NCBI GenBank assembly: GCA_947304155.1 | Contig: CAMZAD010000001.1 | Span: forward strand, 1 to 64,000 | DNA length: 64,000 nt | From: an uncultured Candidatus Saccharibacteria bacterium | Lineage (GTDB): Bacteria; Patescibacteriota; Saccharimonadia; Saccharimonadales; Saccharimonadaceae | Direction of reading: 5' to 3' | Part shown: piece after piece, positions 1-9,392 of the stretch | Layout: each line of letters opens with the position of its first letter | Numbering within the stretch: position 1 is the stretch's first letter | Position numbers and translations under genes: made by a program | The notes under the pieces: model-generated | Databases searched by the model: none | Told to the model about the DNA's origin: nothing | Seen by the model: the letters and a program-made list of their open reading frames with translations, nothing else

Positions 1-49
1 GCAACCTCGAAGTTAACAGCTTCTTGCTCCACCATTGAGCTACCCGGGA
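1..49 (-). tRNA. tRNA-Asn(GTT), truncated by window start
   Basis: Reverse complement TCCCGGGTAGCTCAATGGTGGAGCAAGAAGCTGTTAACTTCGAGG: acceptor 5' strand, D arm GCTC..GAGC, anticodon loop CTGTTAA. Confidence 0.85.
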
Positions 50-186
50 TTAACTTTTCTCATTATATCGCAAAAAACCGAAGATTTCAAGCGTTTTTAG
101 CGTGTTTAATTTTTTGGCCTAGTCTGTTATAATCGTAAGCATAGAAAGTTCTGTGGAGGTAATACAGAATAAAAGAAAGGAAGATT

Positions 187-1149
187 ATGTTCTATCGAAC
201 AGCAGAGAGTGTATCTCCAAAACATCCAGATAAACTTTGCGATCGTATCTCTGATGCGATTCTTGATGCGTATTTGGCGCAAGATCCAGATTCACGCGTG
301 GCAGCTGAGACTTGTGGCGGCCATGGCGTAGTGTTTGTAACAGGGGAAATTACGTCAAAAGGCGACGTTGATATTGAGAAAATCGTACACGAAATCGCAG
401 GTGATGAAATGGAAGTTCACACTAAAATTGTGAAACAATCTCCAGAGATTGCACAGGGTGTTGATACTGGTGGCGCAGGTGACCAAGGTATTATGATTGG
501 TTACGCTACAGATGAAACTCCAGAACTTTTGCCACTTGAGGTAGTTTTGTCTCGCCGTTTGAATCAATACATTTACGAGAAGTACCCTTATGATGGTAAG
601 ACTCAGGTAACAATTGCCCCTGATGGCACAATTGAATCAATCGTGGCAAGCTTCCAGAACGTCTCTAAGGCTGACCTTGAAGCAAGAGTGAAAGAGTTCA
701 TCAACGCACGCGGATTAACAGGGAAGCTAGAGCTTCATATTAACCCAGCTGGTGACTGGAACCAAGGTGGTTTTGAAGCCGATACTGGTCTTACAGGTAG
801 GAAATTGATTGTCGATAACTATGGCCCACGTGTAGCAATTGGTGGTGGTTGTTACTCTGGTAAGGATCCATCAAAGGTAGACCGCTCAGCCGCTTATATG
901 GCTCGTAGAATCGCCGTTGATTACCTTAGAAAACGTGGCGCTCACGAAGTCTTAGTGCGCTTAGCATACGCAATTGGTTATGCTGAACCACTTGAAAAAA
1001 CTGTGATTGTTGATGGTGAACCAGAGGAGATTGAAGGTTATGACCTTACTCCAAGAGGAATCATTAGTTATCTTGATTTGAAACGCCCAATCTATGGTAA
1101 GACCGCTGAATATGGTCACTATGGTGAAGGATTTGACTGGGATAAATAG
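187..1149 (+). CDS. metK: S-adenosylmethionine synthetase (short, 320 aa)
   Basis: SVSPKHPDKLCDRISDAILDA, GAGDQGIMIGYATDE, GLTGRKLIVDNYG, GGGCYSGKDPSKVDRSAAY. Confidence 0.95.
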   Translation: MFYRTAESVSPKHPDKLCDRISDAILDAYLAQDPDSRVAAETCGGHGVVFVTGEITSKGDVDIEKIVHEIAGDEMEVHTKIVKQSPEIAQGVDTGGAGDQGIMIGYATDETPELLPLEVVLSRRLNQYIYEKYPYDGKTQVTIAPDGTIESIVASFQNVSKADLEARVKEFINARGLTGKLELHINPAGDWNQGGFEADTGLTGRKLIVDNYGPRVAIGGGCYSGKDPSKVDRSAAYMARRIAVDYLRKRGAHEVLVRLAYAIGYAEPLEKTVIVDGEPEEIEGYDLTPRGIISYLDLKRPIYGKTAEYGHYGEGFDWDK

Positions 1150-1163
1150 TCTAAAATAACAAG

Positions 1164-1187
1164 AAGCCCCTGAAAATGGGGCTTTTT
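1164..1187 (+). terminator. intrinsic terminator after metK
   Basis: AAGCCCC-tgaaaat-GGGGCTT followed by T-tract. Confidence 0.85.
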
Positions 1188-1241
1188 GCTTGCGCTTTAA
1201 TCTGGTGGTGGATGTGCTACAATTAAGAGACAGGAGGAAAA

Positions 1242-2015
1242 TTGGGGAAAAAGATACTTACAGTCTCGGAGCTCCGGGTATCGGTAAAAGATAAAAATAA
1301 AAAACGTGAGATTTTGCATGGGATTGATTTTGAGCTTTTAAGAGGTGAGACGTTGGTAATTCTCGGGGAGAACGGGGCGGGAAAGTCAACGATTTTGAAT
1401 GCATTAATGGGGAATCCTAACCTTAAAGTCTCTGGAGATGTGAAGTTTTTAGGGGAAGATTTACTAAAAATGAAGGTTGAGGAGAGAGGAAAACGGGGGA
1501 TTTTCTTGTCTTCTCAAAGTCCTTTGGAGGTGCCGGGTATTTCAACGACAGAGATGCTTCGTAGTGCGCTTGAAGAGAGGGGTGAGAGGCTGTCTCTGGA
1601 CCAAATTAGAGAGAGAATTACGGTTGAGGCGAAGAAATTGGGGCTTAATATTTGGTTTTCAGAGCGTGAACTGAATGTTGGCTTCTCTGGTGGCGAGAAG
1701 AAAAAGAATGAAATTTTGCAACTTTTAGTCTTAAAACCAGGGTTAGTGCTGCTTGATGAGATTGATTCGGGGCTTGATGTTGATGCAAGTAAGAAAATTT
1801 CAGAGATTTTGGCGGAGTATCAGGAAGAAACATGGGCGGCGTTTATTGTTATCACGCATAATTTGAGGATTTTACAGAGTTTGAAAGTCGATAAAACGAT
1901 TCTCTTAAGAGACGGAATGATTTATGCAAAATCTGAGGGTGATGGACTGATTAAGAGAATTGAGAGAGATGGTTTTTCAGGGGTGTTTGAACAGATTTCA
2001 GGGGGTGAAAAATGA
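1242..2015 (+). CDS. sufC: Fe-S assembly ATPase SufC (TTG start)
   Basis: ABC ATPase Walker A GENGAGKST, signature NVGFSGGEKKKNE, followed by sufB; SD aggagg. Confidence 0.93.
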   Translation: MGKKILTVSELRVSVKDKNKKREILHGIDFELLRGETLVILGENGAGKSTILNALMGNPNLKVSGDVKFLGEDLLKMKVEERGKRGIFLSSQSPLEVPGISTTEMLRSALEERGERLSLDQIRERITVEAKKLGLNIWFSERELNVGFSGGEKKKNEILQLLVLKPGLVLLDEIDSGLDVDASKKISEILAEYQEETWAAFIVITHNLRILQSLKVDKTILLRDGMIYAKSEGDGLIKRIERDGFSGVFEQISGGEK

Positions 2016-3364
2016 AAACTAGCATGAAGGGGCTAAATAAAGATTTGATTTTGAGGCTCGCAAAGAGAAAAAATGAGCCAAAATGGGTGACAGATTTGAG
2101 ACTTTCTGGGCTTAAATATTGGAACGAGTTAGAGATGCCAAAGTGGGCACCAAAGGTGTTTGGCGAAGATGAAACGTGGCTGAACCTCGATAATATTGAG
2201 ATGTATGTTGAGCCGAAGTCTGAGATGGTGTCGAGTTGGGATGAGGTGCCAACAGAGGTGAGGCAAGTGTTTGATGAACTAGGTATCCCAGAGGCAGAAA
2301 AAGAGGGGTTGGCTGGAGTGGGGGCACAATATGATTCGGAAATCATCTATCATAATTTGAAAGAGAAGATGAAGAAACAAGGGGTGGTGTATTTACCGAT
2401 GGAAGAGGCGATTTTGGATGAAAAATACTCTGAAACGGTGAAGGAGCACTTCATGAAACTAATTCCAACAAACGATCATAAGTTTGCGGCGCTGCATGCG
2501 GCGGTTTGGAGTGGTGGTTCGTTTATCTATGTTCCAAAAAATGTGAGCGTAGAGATTCCACTACAGTCTTATTATCGCTTGAATGCACCTGGGGCAGGGC
2601 AGTTTGAACATACTTTGATTATTGTAGATGAGGGCGCGGATATGCACTTTATTGAAGGTTGCTCGGCGCCAAAATATAACGTGGCGAATTTGCATGCGGG
2701 TGAAGTTGAGCTTTTTGTGCACAAAAATGCACGTCTGAAATTCTCGACAGTTGAGAGTTGGTCAAAAAATATGTTCAATCTTACGACAAAAAGGGCAATT
2801 GTTGAGGCGGGTGGCGAAATTGAGTGGGTGACAGGGAACTTTGGTTCGAAAGTCTCGATGGTTTATCCGATGACAATCCTAAATGGCGAAGGGGCGAAGT
2901 GTGATTATACGGGGGTGTCGTTTGCGGCGAAGGGGCAAGTGCTCGATACAGGTGCAAAAGTTGTTCACGCGGCAAAAAACACGTATTCAATTATCAACAC
3001 AAAGTCGCTCGCAAAAGGTGATGGTGTGTCGGTGAATCGAACGCTAGCAAAAATCTTGCCACAGGCCAAAGGCTCGCGGGCTTATATTGATTGTAAGTCG
3101 TTGATTTTGGATAAAGAGGCGAAGGCTGAGGCAATTCCAGAGGTGAAGGTTTATTGTATGGATGCGGAGGCATCACACGAGGCGTCAGTGGGGAAGATTT
3201 CTGAGGAAGCGTTATTCTACCTTAAGAGTAGAGGGATTAGCGAAGATAAGGCTAGGGCGATGATTGTCCGTGGCTTTACAGATGAGATTAGTAAGGAGCT
3301 CCCAATTGAGTATGCGATGGAGATGAATAATCTGATTCGCATGGAGATGGAGGGGACGGCATGA
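2012..3364 (+). CDS. sufB: Fe-S assembly scaffold SufB
   Basis: SufB-type sequence (YVPKNVSVEIPLQ, EASHEASVGKISEEALFYLKSRGI). Confidence 0.93.
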   Translation: MKTSMKGLNKDLILRLAKRKNEPKWVTDLRLSGLKYWNELEMPKWAPKVFGEDETWLNLDNIEMYVEPKSEMVSSWDEVPTEVRQVFDELGIPEAEKEGLAGVGAQYDSEIIYHNLKEKMKKQGVVYLPMEEAILDEKYSETVKEHFMKLIPTNDHKFAALHAAVWSGGSFIYVPKNVSVEIPLQSYYRLNAPGAGQFEHTLIIVDEGADMHFIEGCSAPKYNVANLHAGEVELFVHKNARLKFSTVESWSKNMFNLTTKRAIVEAGGEIEWVTGNFGSKVSMVYPMTILNGEGAKCDYTGVSFAAKGQVLDTGAKVVHAAKNTYSIINTKSLAKGDGVSVNRTLAKILPQAKGSRAYIDCKSLILDKEAKAEAIPEVKVYCMDAEASHEASVGKISEEALFYLKSRGISEDKARAMIVRGFTDEISKELPIEYAMEMNNLIRMEMEGTA

Positions 3365-4473
3365 GAGAGGTTTATCTAGATAATGCTGCAACGATGATAA
3401 AAAGTGAGGCGGCTGTTCAGGCGGAGACAGATTTTTATCACGAGGTAAATGCCAATCCGCTCAGGGGGTTGTATAAAAAAAGTGTTCAAGCAAAAACAGA
3501 GGTAGACGCGTGTCGTGAGGCGGTAAAAAGGCTGGTTTTGGCGGACGATTCTTACACGGTGATTTTTACGAAGAATGCGACCGAGGCGCTAAATCTCGTG
3601 GCAAACGGACTCATCTTAGGGGATGATGGTTTTGGCGTGGTGGAGCAAGATGCGAAGGTGGTGGTAGACATTGAGAGCCATCATTCAAACATCTTGCCAT
3701 GGATGCAGAGGTTTAAAAATGTAGTGGTTTCAAAGGATTTAGCGCAGGACATTACAGGGGCGAGCGTGGTGTCTTTGGTTGCAGTATCAAATGTAACAGG
3801 GGAAGACTTGTCGGGACGCATCAGAGAAGCTCGTATGAGGCTACCAGAAGCGATTTTAGGCCTGGATGGCGCGCAGATGGTTGGACACTCGAAAATCGAT
3901 ATCAAAGCGCTTGGAGTGGATTACATTGCGTTCTCGGGCCATAAATTTGGAGCTCCTATGGGTGTTGGTGGGCTAGTAATTAAGAAAACTTTGGCGGAGA
4001 AATTAAGGCCGCTTTGTTTTGGTGGTGGTATAGTTGATAGCGTGTCGGAGGCGGGTGAACCGAATTTTGCGAATATTCCAGAGAGATTGGAGGGTGGAAC
4101 GCTGCCTACTGGTGCAATTTATGGCTTGAAAGTTGCGGCTAAGGAGGCGCTAGAAAATCTAGATTTTGACTTTAGCTTCGTATCTGACGTAGCTCAAGAA
4201 ATGTCAAAAAATACAGGGGTAAAAGTTCTGGCAGCAAATGACTCGTTTATTGCTTTTCAAGTTGAGGGTGTGCATCCACATGATGTGGCGCAATTTTTGG
4301 CGGAAGAAAATATCTCGGTGCGGGCAGGTTGGCTTTGCGCGGAGCCGTTCTTAAGGTTTAAGGGGTGGGGACCAGTAGTTAGAGCGAGTTTCTCGAGATA
4401 CAATACAGCAGATGATGGCGAGAGATTGGTTTCTAGTCTAAAGAAAATCAGGGGTGCGATGGGGATTAAATAG
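3361..4473 (+). CDS. sufS: cysteine desulfurase SufS
   Basis: YLDNAATMIKS, ESHHSNILPW, FSGHKFGAPMGVGGLVI. Confidence 0.93.
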   Translation: MREVYLDNAATMIKSEAAVQAETDFYHEVNANPLRGLYKKSVQAKTEVDACREAVKRLVLADDSYTVIFTKNATEALNLVANGLILGDDGFGVVEQDAKVVVDIESHHSNILPWMQRFKNVVVSKDLAQDITGASVVSLVAVSNVTGEDLSGRIREARMRLPEAILGLDGAQMVGHSKIDIKALGVDYIAFSGHKFGAPMGVGGLVIKKTLAEKLRPLCFGGGIVDSVSEAGEPNFANIPERLEGGTLPTGAIYGLKVAAKEALENLDFDFSFVSDVAQEMSKNTGVKVLAANDSFIAFQVEGVHPHDVAQFLAEENISVRAGWLCAEPFLRFKGWGPVVRASFSRYNTADDGERLVSSLKKIRGAMGIK

Positions 4474-4890
4474 ATGTACGACGAAATATTGTTAGAGCAT
4501 AATTTGCACCCAGTTTATCAGGGGAAGATGGATAAAGTGGAGCCAATAAAGCTGGTGAATGCTGGCTGCGGAGATGAACTTGAGGTTTATCTAAAGATAA
4601 AAGATGGAAAGATTGAAGACGGAAGTTTTGATGGTAATGGCTGTGCGATTGCGCTAGCTTCGGCAGATTTGTTTATTGAGGCGGTAACAGGTAAAAGCCT
4701 TGATGAAGTGTTAAAACAACGCGAGACTTTTAATAAGATGGTGGTTGGTGGGGCTTCAGAGGAGGAGCTTAAGGAGTTTGGTAGTTTAAGGGCGCTTGAA
4801 TGTGTCTCGCGAATGCCAGCGCGGGCAAACTGTGCCAAACTGGCCTGGTGTGCATTAGATAAATGCTCTAAAAGGCCTGGAAAATCTTGA
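4474..4890 (+). CDS. sufU: SufU-type Fe-S scaffold/sulfur transfer protein
   Basis: NAGCGDE, GNGCAIALASAD, ANCAKLAW. Confidence 0.9.
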   Translation: MYDEILLEHNLHPVYQGKMDKVEPIKLVNAGCGDELEVYLKIKDGKIEDGSFDGNGCAIALASADLFIEAVTGKSLDEVLKQRETFNKMVVGGASEEELKEFGSLRALECVSRMPARANCAKLAWCALDKCSKRPGKS

Positions 4891-4937
4891 AAACGTAAGC
4901 GCTTTGGTTTATAATCGGAGGTAATTTAGGAGGAAAA

Positions 4938-5357
4938 ATGATCAAAATTGATGAGAAATTCCTTGAGGAAGTGGGACTTTCTTCGATGTCAGACGAGCAG
5001 AAGCGCAGTTTTATCGCGCAAACTCAAGAGGAACTCGAGAATCGCGTTGGTGAAAAAATGAGCGAGGGTATGACAATTGAACAATTGCGTGAATTTGATG
5101 GAATTATGAATAAAGATCGCAATACGATGTTGAATGTATTGGCGAGATTTGAAGATTTTCGTAATGATGAAATTTATCTTAAACTACTTGAGAGACACGG
5201 TGTAACAGAGGGTAATATTGATATTTTAGGTGAATATTTATCCGTAAAATGGATTCAAACTAATCGTCCAGATTATGCTGAGATTGCAAACAGCGTTGCA
5301 AACGAGCTTAAAGCTGAAATTGCAAGCTCACGTGACCAGATTTTAGCAGTTGCTTAA
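4938..5357 (+). CDS. DUF5663-like small protein
   Basis: 139 aa helical protein with SD aggagg; resembles small DUF5663-type CPR proteins. Confidence 0.5.
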   Translation: MIKIDEKFLEEVGLSSMSDEQKRSFIAQTQEELENRVGEKMSEGMTIEQLREFDGIMNKDRNTMLNVLARFEDFRNDEIYLKLLERHGVTEGNIDILGEYLSVKWIQTNRPDYAEIANSVANELKAEIASSRDQILAVA

Positions 5358-5369
5358 AGAGAAACAAAA

Positions 5370-5396
5370 AACTAGGCCAAAAGACCTAGTTTTTTA
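5370..5396. terminator. intrinsic terminator between convergent genes
   Basis: AACTAGG..CCTAGTT + T-tract. Confidence 0.8.
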
Positions 5397-6168
5397 TTTT
5401 TCTATATCCGTTTAAGAAGGATTTTGCGTCCATTGGCTTTCGGCCAGCAGGTTGGATTTGGTCAACGACAAGATATCTTTCGTCAGCGCATTTAAGGCTG
5501 AGATCGGTTGGTTCGTCGGAGACGTGAGCGTCAAGCACGATACAATCGAGACCGTAGAATTCGTGTTTTGACTTTGGGAAATCTTTAAAGGCGTGAACTT
5601 CGTTTAGGAGTTCGTCGGCGGTTTTGGTTTCAGGCTTTAATTCAGACATGGACTTGTCGAATTTAGCAGTGAAGGTTGCCTTAGTATTATCTTGTTCAAT
5701 AGGAGTAGGAAGGTTGTCGATGTGTTCGACTAGCCATTCTGCACCTGCTTGAGCTAATTCTTTATAAATCAAGTTCTTGTCGATTTTTTCAGGGGTAAGG
5801 GTGAGCTGATAATAGACTGGTCCGGCATCCATCGCTTTAACAAGCTTCATAATAGAGACGGAAAAATCTTTGTCGCCATGCAGGATTGCGGTTTCAATAG
5901 GGGAAGAACCGCGATATTTTGGAAGTAAACTAGGGTGAATATTTAGAATACCTTCTGGCTCGAATAAATCGAGTAAGTTTTGCTTAATGATGACGCCAAA
6001 ACTAGCAAGAACCCCTTTAAAATCAGGATTTTCAGTCTTTAAACGCTTTACGACTTCAAGGTCTTCTTTGGTGCGAGCATGAAAAACTACCTCAAATTCC
6101 TCTTTTAGAACATCGAGGGCGTAATCTGCGAGTGGACCGTTGCCAAAAAAGATAATTTTAGTCTTCAT
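5386..6168 (-). CDS. fmt: methionyl-tRNA formyltransferase (start trimmed to MKTKIIFFGNG)
   Basis: NIHPSLLPKYRGSSPIETAILHGD; overlaps def. Confidence 0.92.
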   Translation of the reverse strand: MKTKIIFFGNGPLADYALDVLKEEFEVVFHARTKEDLEVVKRLKTENPDFKGVLASFGVIIKQNLLDLFEPEGILNIHPSLLPKYRGSSPIETAILHGDKDFSVSIMKLVKAMDAGPVYYQLTLTPEKIDKNLIYKELAQAGAEWLVEHIDNLPTPIEQDNTKATFTAKFDKSMSELKPETKTADELLNEVHAFKDFPKSKHEFYGLDCIVLDAHVSDEPTDLSLKCADERYLVVDQIQPAGRKPMDAKSFLNGYRKIKN

Positions 6169-6733
6169 CAGGGAACAAATCCTTGTTATTTTTGATAGTT
6201 TTATCGTAATCAACAGGGATAAGGTCGCCTTTGTCGTCTAGCTTAAAGAAGGCGTCTTTTTGGTCTTTGATATGGTCAATAAAGAGAATGCCATCTAGGT
6301 GGTCAATTTCGTGCAAGAGAGTGCGAGTAAGTTGACCTTGAGTCTTAATTCTGACTTCGTTGCCATCGATAATCTTAGCTTTGATGCGAGCTTTATCTGG
6401 GCGAGGAACGAGGCCATAGATAGTTGGAACAGAGAGACAGCCTTCGTAATCCTTGATGGTTTTACCTTCAGTTTTGATTACTTCTGGGTCGATAAGAGCG
6501 GTGAAAGAAGTATTTTCTTTGTTGTCCATGTCATCGCGAATAATGATAATACGCTTATTAACGCCGATTTGTGGCGCAGCCATAGCAGCAGAAATCTCGT
6601 AAGGGTGCTCTTTCTCCCAATCAAGAGAAGATTTGACCATCTTATCGATAATTTCTCTAGTTTCGTCTGTAATAGTATTAACTTTTTTTGATTTTAAACG
6701 AAGACGAGGGTCTGGGGTAGTAATAATATCCAT
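6158..6733 (-). CDS. def: peptide deformylase
   Basis: GCLSVPTIYG and LLHEIDHLDGILFID. Confidence 0.95.
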   Translation of the reverse strand: MDIITTPDPRLRLKSKKVNTITDETREIIDKMVKSSLDWEKEHPYEISAAMAAPQIGVNKRIIIIRDDMDNKENTSFTALIDPEVIKTEGKTIKDYEGCLSVPTIYGLVPRPDKARIKAKIIDGNEVRIKTQGQLTRTLLHEIDHLDGILFIDHIKDQKDAFFKLDDKGDLIPVDYDKTIKNNKDLFPDED

Positions 6734-6847
6734 ATCTATATTATATCATATTTTTTGATTCTTGAACAGTGGTAAAGCCGTTTATGTTTTTGAATGAAAA
6801 TGGTATTTTTCGGACAAAAATTCAGTTTAAAGAGAAGGGGGGGATTA

Positions 6848-6876
6848 TTGACAGGGAAAATGTAGTAGAATATGCT
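6848..6876 (+). promoter_or_regulatory. sigma70-type promoter TTGACA-N17-TATGCT
   Basis: Near-consensus -35/-10 in an intergenic region with no downstream ORF on this strand. Confidence 0.65.
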
Positions 6877-6882
6877 CAGACT

Positions 6883-7048
6883 TTTGGGATTAACAATTAG
6901 CTAGATTACAGGGGGAAGGGGAATTTGTGAAAGTCATAGTCTAAGTCAACTACCAATAACAAAAACTCTCTCAACTTCGCTAAATCTTTAAGAATTTCTA
7001 ATTAGCTTATCACGAACCAACCCTCTTCCTCCCGTGATGTAGCTAATT
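6883..7048 (+). ncRNA. candidate structured RNA (rod-like or switching)
   Basis: AATTAGCTA (6895-6903) pairs with TAGCTAATT (7040-7048); alternative hairpin 7000-7048 (AATTAGCT..ATCACG / CGTGAT..AGCTAATT); G-rich/CU-rich complementarity. Confidence 0.4.
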
Positions 7049-8998
7049 CAAGAGTGATGGGGGGTCAATAACAAAACGTAGTTCAGCATAAGAATCAAGA
7101 GATGAGATAGCATCGAGAATCGCTTGGCGATTGGTGGATTTAATGATAATTTGCCAAGTGTAGCCAGAGGTGGTGTGCTCATGGAAGGCTGGCGTTGGGG
7201 CGGAGAGGAAAATTCTTTCTTTAGCTCGTAAATCCTGATAAACTTTTTTAATTTTAGAAAGAGTGGTCTTTTCAGTTTTAAAGACAACCGAGACTTTAGC
7301 GATATAGAAGAATGGCGGGAAGTGAGTCTTTTTGCGCTTTTCGATAAGGTAATTATAGAAGGCTTCGTAGTCGCCAGTGATGGCGCATTTAATGGCGAGG
7401 CTATCTGGCTGATAGGTTTGGATGATGGCGGTGGCTTTTTTGATGTGGCCGCGGCCAATACGGCCTAGAACCTGAGTTAAGAGATGGAAGGTGCGTTCTT
7501 CAGAGGAATAATCAGGGAGGCTGAGACCGGAATCAGCTTGAACTACACCAACGGTGGCAAGGTGTGGCAAATCAAGACCACGTGCGACAGTTTGGGTACC
7601 AATGATGATATCAAAATTACCGGTTTTTACGTCTTCATAGAGTTTGTCTAGGCTGGAATCTTTATCATTGTCGGCGTCAAAGCGAGCAATTTTGGCGTTT
7701 TTGAAGAGACGACGAAGCTCTGATTCAAGCATCTTAGTACCGAAACCTTTATGTAAGATGTCAGGGTGTTTGCAGGAAGGACAGGAAACTGGGACTTTGT
7801 CTCTAAAACCACAGGTGTGGCAAACGAGTTTATAGAGGTCGGTGTGAAGCGTGAGGGGGAGGAGACAGTTTGGACAGAGAGCCTGCCAGCCACAGTGTTC
7901 ACAGATGGTAAGCGGAGCGGAACCGCGACGGTTGTGGTAGATCAAGGTTTGATAACCGTTTTTGAGGTTTTCTTCAATCTGTTCAAGGAGTGGAGTAGAG
8001 AAATAACGATTTTTGCCAAAGATTTCGCGGTCTTTAAAATCAACAATTTTAACAGAGGTCTTGACGATTTCTGGTTTAGCCTTTTCTTTAATTTCAACTA
8101 GACTGTCGCTCTTTTTGGCGAGACAATAATCGGAGATAAGAGGTGTGGCGGTGCCAAGGAGACAAGAGATTTTGGCGGTTTTGGCGATGAAACTGGCGAG
8201 ACGAAGGGCGCTATATTTTGGCGCTTGATCTTGGAAATATGTTGATTCGTGAGCCTCGTCGATGATGATTAGACCAAGGTTTTTAAGGGGTGCAAATATG
8301 GCAGAACGAGGGCCGATGACAATTTTTGGCTGGTCGTCGGCAAGAATTTTTTCCCAGGTGTCGCGCCTGGTTTTATCGGTTTGTTTGGAGTGGATTAAAA
8401 CGACGTTATCGGTAAAAGTTTGACTAAAAACCTGAACAAGCTGGGAAGTAAGGGAAATTTCAGGGACGAGCAAGATGGTGGACTGGCCATTTTTAAAGGC
8501 TTCGGTGGCGAGTTTAAGGTAGATATTGGTCTTGCCAGAGCCAGTGACACCATGAAGAAGTTTGGTGGAGTTTTTAATGCTTTTAAGCTTTAATAGGGCG
8601 GCTTTTTGGGCGGAGTTAAGGGGAATATCGAGGTCTTTAATCTCTGAACAGGTGTCTGGTGTCTTAATTTTATGCTTTTTTGAGAGAGTATTTGGGAGAA
8701 AAAGACTGACTACTTGAGGCAGCGGCACAAGGTAATATTCAGAGAGCCAAACCATGGCTTTGACGAGGTGAATCGGCAGTGGTTCAGGATAGAGAACAGA
8801 GGTGATAGGTTTAACCTTAAAATCAATAGAGTTTTCGTCAGCCTTTTGATAGATTACGCCGAAAGTGGTGGATTTTCCGAGAGGAATTTCGACGATGGTG
8901 CCAGGTTGAAGCTTCTCTTCGGATGAATAAGTGAGGATGCCGTCCGAAAGTTTCGGCGACTTGCGAAAAACCTTAGCTGGCAAAACCTCGTAGAACAT
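7043..8998 (-). CDS. priA: primosomal protein N' (replication restart helicase)
   Basis: GVTGSGKTNIYL, DEAHESTY, zinc-binding CEHCGWQALCPNCLLPLTLH, GTQTVARGLDLP. Confidence 0.95.
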   Translation of the reverse strand: MFYEVLPAKVFRKSPKLSDGILTYSSEEKLQPGTIVEIPLGKSTTFGVIYQKADENSIDFKVKPITSVLYPEPLPIHLVKAMVWLSEYYLVPLPQVVSLFLPNTLSKKHKIKTPDTCSEIKDLDIPLNSAQKAALLKLKSIKNSTKLLHGVTGSGKTNIYLKLATEAFKNGQSTILLVPEISLTSQLVQVFSQTFTDNVVLIHSKQTDKTRRDTWEKILADDQPKIVIGPRSAIFAPLKNLGLIIIDEAHESTYFQDQAPKYSALRLASFIAKTAKISCLLGTATPLISDYCLAKKSDSLVEIKEKAKPEIVKTSVKIVDFKDREIFGKNRYFSTPLLEQIEENLKNGYQTLIYHNRRGSAPLTICEHCGWQALCPNCLLPLTLHTDLYKLVCHTCGFRDKVPVSCPSCKHPDILHKGFGTKMLESELRRLFKNAKIARFDADNDKDSSLDKLYEDVKTGNFDIIIGTQTVARGLDLPHLATVGVVQADSGLSLPDYSSEERTFHLLTQVLGRIGRGHIKKATAIIQTYQPDSLAIKCAITGDYEAFYNYLIEKRKKTHFPPFFYIAKVSVVFKTEKTTLSKIKKVYQDLRAKERIFLSAPTPAFHEHTTSGYTWQIIIKSTNRQAILDAISSLDSYAELRFVIDPPSLLN

Positions 8999-9091
8999 AG
9001 TTTTATTATACTCTATAGGGGAGAAAAAGTCAGAATTAGTGTTGTGAAAAATACATTTTTTGTATATAATTAATCTAAATTTGGAGGTTAA

Positions 9092-9391
9092 ATGTTAGAT
9101 GTTTTTATTACGTCGAGGGTTCGACGAAAAATCTTGGTAGTGTTTGCAAAGTATCCGGATTTTAAGACACATGTCCGTGCGCTTTCGAAGTTGATTCGCG
9201 AAGATCCAGGAAATATCCAGAGGGAGTTGAGAAGGCTTGAGAAGGGTGATTTTCTGATTGCTTCAAAGAAGGGAAATGTGACAATTTATCAGACCAACAA
9301 GCAATTTCCAATCTTAAAAGAGCTTCAGTCAATCGTAATTAAGAGCCAACAACTTTCAAATAAATCAAAACCAAACAAGACTATCGGTTAA
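9092..9391 (+). CDS. winged-helix DNA-binding protein
   Basis: ArsR-like wHTH pattern (RALSKLIREDPGNIQRELRRLEKGDFL). Confidence 0.6.
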   Translation: MLDVFITSRVRRKILVVFAKYPDFKTHVRALSKLIREDPGNIQRELRRLEKGDFLIASKKGNVTIYQTNKQFPILKELQSIVIKSQQLSNKSKPNKTIG

Positions 9392-9392
9392 A

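Noticed and set aside
2781-3176. Antisense ORFs listed opposite sufB and many similar ones opposite recJ, topA, infB and others
   Set aside because: They mirror strong coding frames on the other strand and show no domain-like composition or SD
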